Program-made: the position numbers and the translations under genes
NCBI GenBank assembly: GCA_022829145.1
Contig: CM040746.1
Span: 4,487,499-4,551,498, forward strand
Reading direction: 5' to 3'
DNA: 64,000 nucleotides
Source: Albula goreensis
Lineage: Eukaryota > Chordata > Actinopteri > Albuliformes > Albulidae
Shown here: positions 37,541-50,618 of the stretch, one piece after another
Layout of the letters: the number at the start of each line of letters is the position of its first letter
Numbering within the stretch: position 1 is the stretch's first letter
The notes under the pieces: generated by a model
Told to the model about the DNA's origin: nothing
What the model saw: only the letters and a program-made list of their open reading frames with translations
Databases searched by the model: none

Positions 37541-40500
37541 AAACAATAATAATAATAATAATAATAATAATTGGGAAGTATATTGTTTACAACTGTTGAA
37601 TATTCATCCAACACAAGAGTGAAGCTGGCAACAGATGGTTTTTACTTTTGTTCTTAACGCCCCAAGAAGTTTTTCCTTCACACGCTGCCAGATGAACCCT
37701 AATACTAAACTTTTGATTCGCAAACAAGAACGCTTCAGTTTCAAGGAAAATTTAAAAAACATGCCAATTACAACGTTTTTACTGCGTTAGTTTGGAATAA
37801 ACATTATTCTAAAGTGGGATAATTTAGGTTATTGTGTCATGCTTTTTACGGTAGCACAAACAAACAAAAAAGTTTGTGCTGAAAAATATACTTCTTACTT
37901 TTATTGAAGTATGGTATTCAAATTTTTCTTTTATTTTTTGTGCCGTTAATTACATGCAACTAAACGTTAAAGGGTAAATTGCTAATTCCGCTGAATAATT
38001 TCTATAGTAAAGTAACTTAAACAAAACACTTATGCTGTTTTAAAAAAGTTGATGAGAAACAGGCTTCTTCGATTTCAGAGTTTGAATCAGAGCTGGTTCA
38101 CAGAATTTGTTTCACAAAGTGACCATATTATTTTTTTCGGTTACTTCAACCTGTAGGAGATAGTTTCGTTGTGACCATTAGATACCATCACGGTTATTCT
38201 CAATTTTAGTTACAAAAAAAAGTAAATGATTTTGAAACAGAACTTCAGTTATATTTATCAGATAAAATTCAGTTAAAAGGCAATAGTAAGGTGCCTGATA
38301 AAAGAACCCAGTCGTCTAAAAATAGCATTATTGGAAGGATGGAGTGTCTTCTGGTGTATTTCAGAAATGAGAGCAGGCGGGATTGTTTTTATTATTTGTT
38401 TAGCTCTCAATCCAAATCAGAGTTTGCTCAGTAAGTGCAGCACGGGACACTGGAGAGCTGTGACGTAGCAGTTACGCTTCGCGCAGCAGCAGCTCAGCGC
38501 GAGAGAACTCGTACTGTTTTACTGCGCTCCCGCAGGAACGTGACTGCAACTGCCGAGAGGCACGAGCACTGCATGTCTCTAAGTAGGCTGCTACAAAACC
38601 GCACAAGCTTTATTTATGAACATTGACTGACAATGCAATTAAATATTTGACTGCATATACTCGCCAAGGGGCATATAACAAGAGCAGAAAAATTAAAGAC
38701 AGTTCTGTGGAAGAATGAAGAAAAAAGGAACATGAAGGCCAAATCGCAAAGGGAATTTAGTGTCGTGATGTAGTGCATGAACTACATAAACTGAGAGATG
38801 AAAATGTAGGAATGAAGAAAGATTGGCCATGCGTTTCCTTGTAACAGTCACAGTGCTTGTTTTTACTGAATAAAAGTCTTATTTCTCTCCACTAGAGCCA
38901 TGATGTAAAATAGGGTCCTTGATTATGTCGCAAAAGGTTGAAAATGTAACATCTGAAATGGTCATGTTGCCTTGCTAACACACACGTGCGCACTTACTGT
39001 TTTGCGTTGCGTTTGCATTTAAACATTTATACCTTCATTTTCCTATGAAGAATAATTTTTAAACATTTTTAACAATCGCATGCCGTAATTAAAGCTATAT
39101 GGTCATTTCACTTGAACGTGAAAGCATTCTTTGAAGGTATAAATTTGGACAATTTGTGACAAAATGGAAAAACGTCTAGCTTCATCCAGACTAACTGCTA
39201 TACGGTTTTATTTAAAACAAACAGTAGGGTAGGCCTGTATTCGGTTTCTGTGTGTAACTACTTTGAAATTCGGCCCAGGATCAACGTTGCGTATATAACA
39301 TGGAAATGCAACAATCCTCAAGTAGGGCTTACTACTCAAAGTTTAGGCCAAAAGAAATGGGTGTTGTTATTGTGAAATTGGGCCTAAAGTTTCTACGCAA
39401 TGTAAGAGTAAAACTTTGTCATGTAATAATGACTAAATGGTGCTGTTGTAAGGTACTCGTCGTACTGAATGTCTTTCATGAAATACAACAGGCATGTTGT
39501 GGCAGAAGATGCAATATCTGACAGCTGAACTGAGTTGAGAAGAAGATTCTTTGCAGTTCGGCTGAGCAGTAGCCACCATCAGTCACAGCGGAATTAGTTC
39601 TAGATTTCAGATTGAACAAACACCCTAAAATGGAATTTAAGGCCCTAAGTACAACATGGACAAGCCCAATACATATCAGAACTTGAATTAATTGCGAGAA
39701 GTGACACATTCTACATGTTATGAGTCTCTTGTTTATGGAATATTGAACAGAAGAAGATTTTGTGCTGCCAGACATGTGATTTGTGTTCTGAGCACAAAAT
39801 ACCCGAGCTGATCATTTTTTTTACCTTCACAGCAACGATTAACACAGTGTGAAAAGAGCTGCATGGCTCTCTTGGTATGGTGGTTTGAGGCTGAGGTAGG
39901 GCCAGTAATATACAGTGGAGCAGTAAAACATTATTAGAACCACATTCACGTGATAAATCAGGTGTTCAGCATGCAGGCTTTCAGTAACGTAGCCTTAATA
40001 AAGAGGGCAGGTGTCAAGGGTCATCTATATGTGTATGTTGAGAAAAAAGATCAATGAGAATTTTTCCACTCTCAATGTGCTTTTAGATTTGATGTAGACA
40101 TTGACCCAATGCTTCAAATTGTATACTTTTGAATTGTTTCTTATTCTGAAGATCATCACTTCCACACACACGCACTTTCTCTTATCCTCTATGGTTAAGA
40201 TTCAATCTACATTCGTCCTTAAATTTGACTTGAAATAAAATGCAAGCAGTTTTGTTTCTGTCATCCAGAGACAGGCTAGATCAACAATCACTAAAATTAA
40301 TGGAAGAAGCTTTTTCAATCAGCTGGTAGCATGTCAATTCAGTTAACTTGTATTTAAGTTAAGGAAGAATGTTGATCGAATCCATGGTCAATATGTACTT
40401 ATTCAGCCCACACTTCCTCTCATAACATTCGGCCATTTCTCCCTCCTTTGCACGTTTAGGTGAAAAGCCGTTTAAATGTGATTTCGAGGGCTGCAATCGG

Positions 40501-41094
40501 AGATTTGCAAACAGCAGTGACCGGAAGAAGCACTCTCACGTGCATTCCAGCGACAAACCTTACATATGTAAGATCAGAGGGTGCGAGAAGTGCTACACTC
40601 ATCCCAGTTCTCTTCGCAAGCACATGAAGCTACATTGCAAGGCATTCGTGGCGAAAACCGACGAGGGGTGTGGCAATGACAGCGAGCACCTTGCAGAGGT
40701 CACGTCACCCGAAGTAACGGATCATCAAAGCGCAACCTCCCCTAATGCAACAGTGACGCGCACGTTGCCGCCTGCTTCCTCGCGAGACTCATTATCACCG
40801 AACATTCGAAATGGTTCTTCTTTGGGGCCACGCGCCCATCACTCATACGACAACAGTTTGGACTATTCGGCGCATAGGTCCCAGTCGCTCTTGGACCCCT
40901 TGCTGCTACAGAGAGGTCATTTTAGGACGGAGTCGACAGAGTACTCATCTAACCAACCGGGCCACAGTTTCGGCCAAAGCCACAGGCCTTTTCAATGTGG
41001 GTCTCCTTTCCAAAAAAGTATCGTCAATGGATGGTACACTTGTTACAAAGGTTCGGAGTCTTTCTCACCAAAGCAGTGCAACAATAATATTTAA
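36524..41094 (+). CDS. zic6: Zic6 zinc-finger transcription factor, two coding exons
   Basis: Exons 36524-37481 and 40460-41094 join in phase 1 to give 530 residues and a TAA stop. ATG 36524 has A at -3 and is the first in-frame ATG after a stop at 36482-36484. [14 protein letters not shown] (157-170) aligns with the Zic3 [14 protein letters not shown] segment, and [15 protein letters not shown] (206-220) is the finger-flanking block with a psi-K-x-E site. Five C2H2 fingers follow: C220/C234/H247/H252, C263/C268/H284/H288, C296/C301/H314/H318, C326/C331/H344/H348 and C356/C361/H374/H378. No clear ZOC motif is seen. Finger 5 is C-x4-C (CKIRGC), as in the Zic4/Zic5 group, not C-x2-C as in Zic3. 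The tail NGWYTC (509-514) looks like an altered NEWYVC. The gene is named from its divergent linkage to zic3 plus these features. It should be a nuclear DNA-binding factor active in neural and mesodermal patterning (family knowledge). A zic5-like assignment is less likely given the neighbour. Confidence 0.9.
37482..40459 (+). other. zic6: zic6 intron
   Basis: This 2,978-bp phase-1 intron lies between fingers 3 and 4, at the same position as zic3 intron 1. The donor is ACAG|GTTGGT, a poor match to GTRAGT, and the acceptor is CGTTTAG|GTGAAAAG. A TAA array starts eight bases inside the intron. The rest is AT-rich with no supportable exon. Confidence 0.92.
37490..37571 (+). repeat. TAA/AAT microsatellite at the zic6 splice donor
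   Basis: About 27 TAA-type triplets with a few interruptions (TAG, AAC). It begins within ten bases of the zic6 exon 1 donor. A retained intron would stop at once in the coding frame (GGT TGG TGG TAA). Confidence 0.97.
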
Positions 41095-41830
41095 CATTAT
41101 TAATTATTGTACATACCAATAGGTGTTCCTCTTAAATGTTGGCATTTGTCTTGTGGTCATATTTTGTATATGCGGTGTTTTAAATGAATCGTTAGGGGTT
41201 ATATATTCTGAGAAATTAAGACTTGCAAATTTGAATCATAATAAAAATTGACGCCTCGCTGTATTTAAGGTTGTCGTTGTGTAAATATCCTTCGTGGAAT
41301 TTAACGCATCAACGTGCAATTTGTGACCTATGAGCTTTAACTGTTGCATATTGCTATTTTTCCTGTTGTAATTAAATTGATGACCGTTTTTGATAATCTT
41401 TAACCCGTTTTCATTCACGTGCTGTAACGGCCCCCTCCCTTTGGGCCACTGCATTTTCACGTGTGTGAAAGAAAATGAAGATATGTCTGCGTTTTTACGG
41501 TGAAATATCGATAACCATTATAAAATGGCTATTTGTGATGCCTTTTTCTACATAAACAGAAACACATTAAACTAAATGGAATCGCGTGTATTTGTATTAT
41601 ATGTTCAGTGTCTTTCTGACAGATTAAACCTGGTAAAGTAGGTCTAAAATGAACCAGAAATTATTTAATATGAAAGGAAAATATCAGTCTACCAATATTT
41701 TAAGGCTAAAATTTGATGCTTGGGTCCACTAGAATCCCTCCTTGTGTAGTCATATGTATTATGTCAATTGTGGGGAAGGATGGAACATGTATTTCACCGT
41801 GTCTGTAATTTAATGTAAAGAATAAATACA
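41095..41830 (+). other. zic6: zic6 3' UTR with candidate poly(A) signals
   Basis: AT-rich sequence follows the zic6 stop. AATAAA occurs at 41240-41245 and again at 41821-41826, giving possible 3' UTRs of about 170 or 750 bases. No coding signal is seen. Confidence 0.5.
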
Positions 41831-44564
41831 TTAAAATAATGTTTTTTTGGAATCGGTGCACTTTTTACGTCGTGTTTTTGATCAACAACATTAACTCCTC
41901 GTTGATACTTGACAGCTTACTGTTTCATTTGCAGACAGTTGCAAGGTGACTGCAAATGATATTTCAAACCGTGGCGGCATTTTCTTTGTATTTTTGTTGC
42001 ATTTTAAATAGGAAGGTATATACCAAAGCACTGTTTTTAAAACAAAATCTTGCATTTTACATGCATTAAACGGTGAATGAAGCATTCAGTACTGACTGGG
42101 CTCTTGTTATTCTGTACGGTGTGCCCATTCGGCTGGGGTAGATGGGACTGCTGGTGTATCTGTTGGGGGCGCGTGACTAAGAAAAAAAAAAAAAAAACAA
42201 TCTCCCCTTCCCCCATCCATATAATCTCGTATGTTAGTATTTCAGGCGTTTGTGTGTAAGAGTGTTATTTGGGTTCATCTGAGATCACAAGCTACAGTCT
42301 CCATGATAGGAATTAAGATATTTAATGAAAACCCTACTGTATGTACTGTAACATTAATTATGCATACAATATTTCATTAAAGTGTCTCAATTCTCTTTGA
42401 TCAGAGACTGTGTGATTAAGTTCCATGCATTCTCAAAGAAAACGTAGTATAGTTCCATAGTGACGCCTCCTAGCTTCGGCACCCTATGTTTATTTCAGTA
42501 TTACTAGATTTCAGTGGATTAATTCAGGTTTCCTGGAATTAAATTAGTACTTTAATGAAATACAATTAATTAAGTCGGTAACAAGAGAACCGTGCTGGTT
42601 TCGGAAATACGCCATACTTTATGTGCGCACTCTACTCTTTTCAAAATAACCGTTTAATTTAATAGTGCGGTTCATTCAATTGCCTGCCAAACGGAACAAT
42701 CATGATGGAAAAATAACGTGTGAGTAGACTCGATTAGAAATTTTCACAGAAAATCTGTTGCACATTAATCATTTGTACATTTACAGGTTTTTATATTTAC
42801 GGAAATGATCATTACTGTCACCCCTTTGCTCCGAAAAAAGAATGACTATGTAATAGGGGAAACAAGGATAAGACGACAAAATAAACGATCTGTTTTTCAG
42901 ACGTTTCATGGTACAAGCAAAGATGTCCTTTCTCAGAGCAAGGCTACCGACTCTTATTATAATTACTTCATTCCAAAATGAGACGAGTCAGCTTGGGACA
43001 TCGGGAATATGCGATTACAAGGACAACATTGTGTAATGTAGCATAGCACTCTCATGGAATATGACGAAACATACAAGGCACCCGTAATGCAGTATTCATG
43101 AGAGACCAATTATGTTTCGTAAATCAGAGACTAGGGCTATCACTCAAACCTGTGAGTGCGCGCGCGTGCATCAGAGATGCGACCATTGACTATGTATTGT
43201 TATTGCTATTTATTATAATGATTTCCTGACAAGAGACATAAAACGTTTGTCACATGATAACAAGAACAAGGGTCAGCGTAACAGAATTACGGGTAATGCA
43301 TCAATAATAACAGTAATGAAGTGTCTTGTCGAAAACAAGATGTAAGCGCAGGCCTTGACAGCGACACCATTGTGGTTTGCAAAACAATGGCTTGAAATCG
43401 ACACAAAAAGTATAAATCAATACAATATCTCATACGTGATACCTATCAACGATGTCTTGATATAACAATACCTTACGCCAAGGGCTTCTGAAATGGTTTT
43501 GTTCTTTTTGAACTTGATAAACCGAGTTATGTTTATTAGATAATATATTTAATATATTTATTTGACAAAACAGCACAATGCAGTCTCATGCACGACAATG
43601 CACATGTTTATTAAGTTGTCTTTTCTCAGAGAAATACAATTGTCGGTTTTTAAGAAAGTGGATGGCATAAAGACGTTGTGTCGCGAACAAAGCATTTTGT
43701 TTGCAGTATTGTTTTTGCAATTTATTATAGTCTGGAGTCATAACTAGGGGCAGCCCCATAGTGACTTTGAGAACCTGTTATCGATTCCCGAGGAGGCTGC
43801 AAAGCGCTTACAAAGGATCACAGAGACACCTGGTCTACATTATGGCAGCATGGTGCACGCGGCTGGGCCTCGGCTATCCTAGCGCTTCTTTAATACGCAC
43901 ATGGGCACAAGAGATCTAACGAAGCCGCAATCAGTGATCGATTTTTTAATTTGTTTTTTTTTTTTTTTTTTTACCTGCATCCAGCTTTAACACGCACCAA
44001 GTCCCCCACACCCACACGTGAATTGTAAACTGAATGCGTAGAAGCCCGTTTTTGTTTGTTTTTCACATAGGACTGCAGCGTATTAGAATTCGACTTCTGT
44101 AGGAACATATTTTCATAAAATTCAGCCGCGATGATTTGGAGTATGTCCATTTTTCTTCTGAATGGATGATTTATATTTTTTTAGTCTGATGTATTTGTGG
44201 ATAAAACACAATTAAAATACTCTCAAAAAGACATTTCAGTGTTAAATCAAATATAATACAGTACACGTAACACTGCTTGGATGTGCATAAACTCTGTTAG
44301 AGTTAAATTAACACTCAACATTGTATAGTGCAACAGAGTATATCACATTTTCAGAAATTTATAAAGAGCTACAAAACCCAACACATGCGGAAGCCAAAAA
44401 AAAAAAAAAACAAACATTTTATTAAGAACTGAAGTAATTACAGTTCATAATCTGTCTGAGCGAAAGGGTTCAATGCAATGTAAAAATGTTTTTTCATTTG
44501 GCCCTCAGATGTAACCTTTTTGGTGGTGTGTTGAAGCCCTCATAAAGGTCATATACGGACTGGT

Positions 44565-44596
44565 CTGCAGATGGTAATACAAAGAACCATCTGCAG
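44565..44596. repeat. Perfect 11-bp inverted repeat with 10-base loop
   Basis: CTGCAGATGGT (44565-44575) is mirrored exactly by ACCATCTGCAG (44586-44596) around a 10-base spacer. Each arm contains an E-box core (CAGATG or CATCTG). Confidence 0.85.
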
Positions 44597-47500
44597 GCAT
44601 AATGGCGGCATAACACTTACTCCTCATCATTTCGAAATTGAAGGCCTTTCCCCCCACAGCTCCCTGTCTGAGTCACGAAGAGGCTTTCCAGCGAAGCAAA
44701 GACAAAAGAATACTATACAGCGCCACTGCATGTTACACGTATCCATTATGGAGCATAATTTACAGTGTGCAAGCATTTCTGACACAGCTGTTTAATGTAA
44801 AACAAGGACGCGCATGTTGTGGTTCACAGGAGTTCCCTTGTCTATATCCCGGTAAGGCATGGTCCCATGGACCCCTCACCTCTCTTATTTCATATTCATC
44901 ATCGTCAGATTTTACAAATTTTAATTTTTTTGGCTTTGTGGTAGCTGGGAAATGATATAGTGACATCAGTGTAACAGGAAAGCTGGGATTGCCGTGTATG
45001 AAGTGAGGTATGGATTTGCGTGTCACAGCAGGTTCAGAGGGTAGAACCTGTGAGAAAATGTAAATGCTTGTGAAATGTGAGAAACGTACATGAAAAATAA
45101 ACGTGGAAAAGAATATCAGAAGTTAATATCTCTCAGATAATTTCAAATAATTTTTTTGAAAAACGATGGATGGAACAAGCTAATAAGAAGAATACTGAAC
45201 ATTGTTGTTTTCGTATTGATTTTCTTTGCGTTGTGTACATTTAGTATTCAAAACTAAAAACCTTTATTGCTTAATTATTCTCATGTAGGGTTGAGGGGTG
45301 AGCAAAACACACTGATGTTGTGTCTCTTTCAGACAAATGTAAGAAAACACATATTACAGCAATATTCCATATAGATTCTCATGTCTGGTAAAACAAAAAA
45401 AAAATATGCATTAATTTGAGAACTCAGTAGAGATGTACATTGTGACATTTGACCTGCATAAGTCATGGCAACATGTTATATGAGAGGCCCATTCTCTAAC
45501 AGAAAGTGTGCGGGTAATGCTGCAATATGACACAGACATGTGTTTATGTGTTCACCCTGTGCGGTCTGTCCTGATTCATGTTGCTTTTTTGTTCTATTCC
45601 AATACAATGCCATGATTGGCTGTCCCGTAATAATGTTTAAGGGACCCTTTTAATCCTGGGCCGGTATGATAATAATATTACCCATTCATAGACTACCCTC
45701 CCAATTCACTCATCTTAAGATGAACACTCTGCAGCCCATAATCGCAGCCTACCTCAAAGGAACGAAATCCTGAAAATCAGAGCGGTTATAGTGTTGGCCC
45801 TTTAGCAGTAAACCGAAAGAGATGCAGTCAATTATCACAACTGACTGCATCTATTTGATTTCCTTCAGAATTAGACCATTCAATAGATGGAGTATGTGTG
45901 GGAGAAATATGATGTGACCTGATTACCAGTTTTTAGGATGGCAACGCTCTCATGTTTCGCTCATATGCCCCCTCCATAGCTGGCTAGCAGCCTTCAAAAA
46001 GGTCTACAGGATTATTTATTATCCACACTAAGATTAGCCACATCAGTTCGCTGTGGATATTGTTCTTGTCTTTTTGCTGGAAATGTAGTAGGAGAGCTGA
46101 AGTGATCTTACGATAAGTGATTGTTCTGCGCAAATCTGCAAACCGAGGGAAAGCAACAATGCCATGAGTTTGGTCCGAAACTGTGTGAAGTAGTCTGTGC
46201 TTGGGCATCAATAGCGGTAAAACTGTGTGCTCTTTTTCAATTGAGCGCAGTGCACTACCTCCTTGACAGATATTAAAAACATTTAAATTCTATTATTATT
46301 TTTAAAAATATGTTGGTTAGAGATAGGTCAGAATATATTTGGATCTTCATTAAGTAGATTCTGGAGGGTTTGGGAACCGCTGTTCTTTAAAAGATATCTC
46401 AATCTATAGGCAAACAAATAAGTACCCTGCTCAACTTAACTGTGCTTTGATTTATATTTGGTTTCCAACATCTCTTTGGCTTAAGCACAGTCTCTGTACT
46501 TGTATTTTTCCTAGATGTTTTCTGCAAAGGGTGATAAAATAACCATCCCTTTGATTAAAACCTAGGTACATGTACGTGTTCTGTATCTGTATTTCACTTC
46601 CAGACACTTATTAGCTTTCAACTCGATAAACATGTCTATGTTGCAGTTGTACGAAACGTCTAATTGTTCTCTATTACTGAAAGGCGTAGGTGATGCCTCC
46701 ACCCGTAACAGCTGCTAAACAAATAACTAAGTGCCTGCTAAAGATTGTCCGTCTTGCCATCTGTGTGAAAATCTACCACGCAGTTTCACGCCAAGGAATA
46801 TAAATAAGCAGGCAGTGGTCACAGCTGGAATTGGTACACGTGTTTGAACTGGAATTAATCAACTGTCCCCCTGGGCCTCCCAGAACCCGATCCAATCTAA
46901 ACTTTGACCCCGCCTACTTATAAAAGATGCACACCTGATGCAGTAAACACACGTGTTTTGCATTTATATCGACGATTCGCATGGTTTTTCAACTGTCCTC
47001 AAGCTGCAGGTTGACTGACTCTGTAGGACAGAGCGAAGATGGGAACCAGAAGCAACAGGGCAGGGAGAGTGGGAAAAGAGGGTGATAAGCTGAGAAAGAA
47101 AGAGAGAGGGAAAGAGGGGGACAGAGAGATAGTGGGGCAAGCAGTCATCATGAATGTTATGGAAATTGATTTTCGTGTTTGAATTTGCACTCTAGTGTAC
47201 TTTCATGGCAGGCTATGTATGATCATTTCCTTTAGTACAGCCAAAAATGGATTCCGATTTTTCTCTGCCCAGTTTGGTCAAAGTTATTTTTCCGTCAGAT
47301 TCATGAAACAGGAACCGATCTAGAATCTGTCATGTTTATGTATTGGAATTTTGACTGTGATTCTAAAATGTGCTGCAGGAGCCTAGTGAAGGCTTGCTGT
47401 AGAATTAGCTAATGCAGGGTTTGTGTTAGTTTTCACAATCTGTACTCTTTCCTGTAACTGTGTCTTAGCTTGACTGCCCTTGTTACAATCTCTAAATCAA

Positions 47501-48366
47501 ATCTGCAAGATAAGAACAAAATCAGGACAGACCTTGATTCTTTTGTTAACACTACATAATACCCCTGTACGAAGTTTGCACTGTAGTTCAAGCATGCAGC
47601 AGGGAGTTAGATTTGAGTACGCTGACATGTTGTGGTCCATAATAGCTGAGGTCTTTTGGCGCAATGTATTGGGAGACGCCCTATCTACAGCCCGGCCAAT
47701 GACAGGCCAATGTCAGCCTGCGGTGCCCCCTGCCCCCCAGCTCTACGGCGCCCCCCAGTGCTCTGTGAACGCGGTCCTCCGTGTCCGTGTGCATTCCTTC
47801 CAACGTCCTCCATTTTTGAGGCATGTTTTCTGCCTAGCAACAGCAAGAGTTAGCGTCTCTCACCTAACTGTTTTACGCTACCACATCAGGTTTGGGTGCT
47901 GCGGCGCTTTCCAGTTTCTGAGGCTGAAAATTTTAGGGTACGTGTGTGTGTGTGTGTGTGTGATTGGGGAAGGTGAGGTTTAGAGGGTTTGAGCTCATTC
48001 AGGGGTTGGTTTGATGTGGTGCTGAAAATCACCCGGGTGGGCCAGCTTGGACAGTCTCTGTATCTATGCGCCATGCACTGCGGTTCCCCACTGTTAATGG
48101 GTAGCTGCTATGTAAAGAACAGCTTTAGGTGTGTGTGTGTGTGTGTGTGGGTGTGTGTGTAGGGTGTGAGGGGGGGTTTTAATTGCAAATGGAGTGTGAT
48201 CTTAATTGGATTCCAGGAATTTTCCATCTTCCCTAGGTCAGGCCGGTAGTGTTGGTGCTCCTTGACTCCTTTTCCTTTTCATCTAGCCTGGTCGGCCTCA
48301 CCCCCCTCCAACCCCCCACGTCCGCCATCCCCTTCTCATCTGCCCCTCTCCCCCTGCTTGTGGCCA

Positions 48367-48397
<31 letters not shown>

Positions 48398-49320
48398 GTG
48401 ACTTCCTTAGATTGGCCCCTTAATCTCTGAGCACCACTGGGCCCCTCACCTCCTAATGGTGCCCCCACCCCCACCCCCACCCCCGGCTCGTTGACCTTCA
48501 GCAGGTGCACTGGTCGGAGTCAGGTCCACTCGCGCCAATGGTGTTTCACAGGCCACGCCCCCATGCTGGTTCTGACCAATCGGTACCCACCCACCCTCTG
48601 CTCTGACTGACCCAACCGGCCACTGGTGGCACCTCAGTCTCTCTCTGTGGATTTGCGTTCGCCTCTTCAATCAGGATACCACATTAAAAACATACAGCCG
48701 CAGAATGCATGAGCACACACATGCAGACGTGTGCAGACACGTGTGCACACACACAGCCACAAACATATATACACTGCAAATCTGAAGAAAACAGTTTTAT
48801 ACTTGTGAATGACTGGAGAACAGCTGAAACTCACTTGATAATAAGGTAATTGAAACAATAGTATCAGCCAATGGCGATAGATAATGGCAGCACCTAAACA
48901 GAATATAAAAAACTGTCCTGTATCCTTTTTATCTTCGCTCTTGCCTCTCCTAATTTGTTCTCTCAAGTCACATAGTCACTTGAACACACAACATTTGTAT
49001 AAATGGTGTCCATATGACAACTTGATTAAACGTTTTTGTAAATGTGTAATTATTTGGGAATAATCCCATGTAAATGTAAACATGATTGTCTTCCAACCAT
49101 CACCCACAGATACAGTACCTGGATTTCCTAGCTGCTGAATTTGACAAGAAATGAGTCAGCAAGCATGAGATGACTTGAAACATTGTTCTGGGTCAAATAA
49201 TTTTCTACTGGCAAAAGACGTATTTACAATTTTCAGACAGTTTGCAACAATTTTCAAATTTGCCTTTTTTATAACTTTCTTTGTTAGTTTGCTGGCCTAT
49301 AGCCTTGTGTGATTATATCT

Positions 49321-49400
49321 CTGACCCAGGGTCTGTACCCATGTGTGTATTCTCATTTGGTGGTGAAGTTGATCGCTGACCCAGGGTCTGTACCCATGTG
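49321..49400. repeat. 25-bp direct repeat, 55-bp spacing
   Basis: An identical 25-base segment starting CTGACCCAGGGTCTG occurs at 49321-49345 and 49376-49400. The spacer is unrelated, so this is a local duplication. Confidence 0.9.
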
Positions 49401-49484
49401 GGGTTGATTTAATAGGACCGCTCATTGCGATTCCCTGTTCCTGTTCGCTCCGTCCCCGCAGTGCCAGCACGGACCTGCCTGGAA

Positions 49485-49665
49485 GAACAGTGGTGTGGCA
49501 TAGTGGGTAGGGTGCGGGGCACGTAGCTCTGCGGAGGCCTACCTGATTCCCAGCAGAGCCTTTGCAACCCAGAGCAGCACGCTTCACCTGACTCACCTCG
49601 GTACCTGGCCCTGTGAAAGCTTTCTAAGGCACTCTGTGTACGGGATACCTGCAGTGTAAAAATGC
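49485..49665 (+). mobile_element. Degenerate tRNA-derived SINE
   Basis: An A-box-like CATAGTGGGTAGGG (about 49499-49512) and a box-B-like CCTGATTCCC (about 49542-49552) are followed by the body segment GCTTCACCTGACTCACCTCGGT. The SINE relic at 6990-7185 shares that segment. The rest of the body is too decayed to place in a family. Confidence 0.5.
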
Positions 49666-50579
49666 ACTGGGTACCTCTATCTCATTTACTAGACTCTGAG
49701 CTGAGTTGTTGACTTCCGCATAAGCCCCCCCCCCAACACACACACACACACACACACTCTGAGAGGCTTTCAAAATTCCCGTCACCAGTTCTCGCCCAAA
49801 AACCTGTCACCCGCCAACCAAGTTGCAGCAAGACGGGAGGGGAAAAAAGTAAAAAAACCTCTTTTTTTCCTGCGTCTGATGTATTTTTGTCTTTTGATGC
49901 ATTTCTAGTTTTCCAATTTCCCCCCGTGGACAAAGTTCTTAAAAAGACAGCTTTCTTTTTTTCACAACCTCCCCCCTTCCCTTTTCATTATCTATGCAAT
50001 ACATAAGAGATAGCACTGACAGTTTCTGATGATGTAGTCTCTGGGCAGCTAGGAAACATTAAAGATCTTTTTCCAGCCAATCAGCTGAGAGATTACCCCA
50101 CTGTCGACAATAGTTATCCAAGTGTCGGGATGCAACAACAGGTCGGCGGCAGCGGCGGCGGCCCCTCTCGAGTCAGAGGGCCGCGTTCGTCGTGCGAGCG
50201 GCTTGGACCGCTGCATTTTCCACATGGGAAAAGGGGAATCCTTTTTTTTACCCCCACTATCCCTCAGAATCCAAGTCTCTTCAGGGTTTTTTTTTCTTCT
50301 TTCGGTTGTTTGAAGACAAGTGACTTTCGCTGGCCTAAGCCTCTGAGGAGTAGTGCCATCCTTTTGAGTGGGGAGGGGGGTGACCACAGCTTTCTCTCTC
50401 TCCCTCTTCCCTCTGATCTGCCTCCCAGATCCGTGTCATTAGAGATCGACTGAGGCGGCTGCCTTAATGTCCTCCTCTGCTTGGCAAAGGCAGCTGGCAG
50501 CCCCGGAGTCCGTATTGAGTCCGGATGACTGTGCCATGGAAGATGGAATAAAATGAACCACATTTCAGTTGTCTAAGCC

Positions 50580-50615
<36 letters not shown>
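50580..50615. repeat. TG microsatellite
   Basis: A pure TG run of about 18 units. Confidence 0.97.

Positions 50616-50618
<3 letters not shown>

Noticed and set aside
37417..37622. Poly-Asn or poly-Tyr proteins at the TAA array
   Set aside because: Produced only by reading through an intronic microsatellite after the zic6 donor.
47480..47983. 167-codon open frame as a gene
   Set aside because: No recognisable domain; it ends in a GT microsatellite and crosses repeat-like C-rich sequence.
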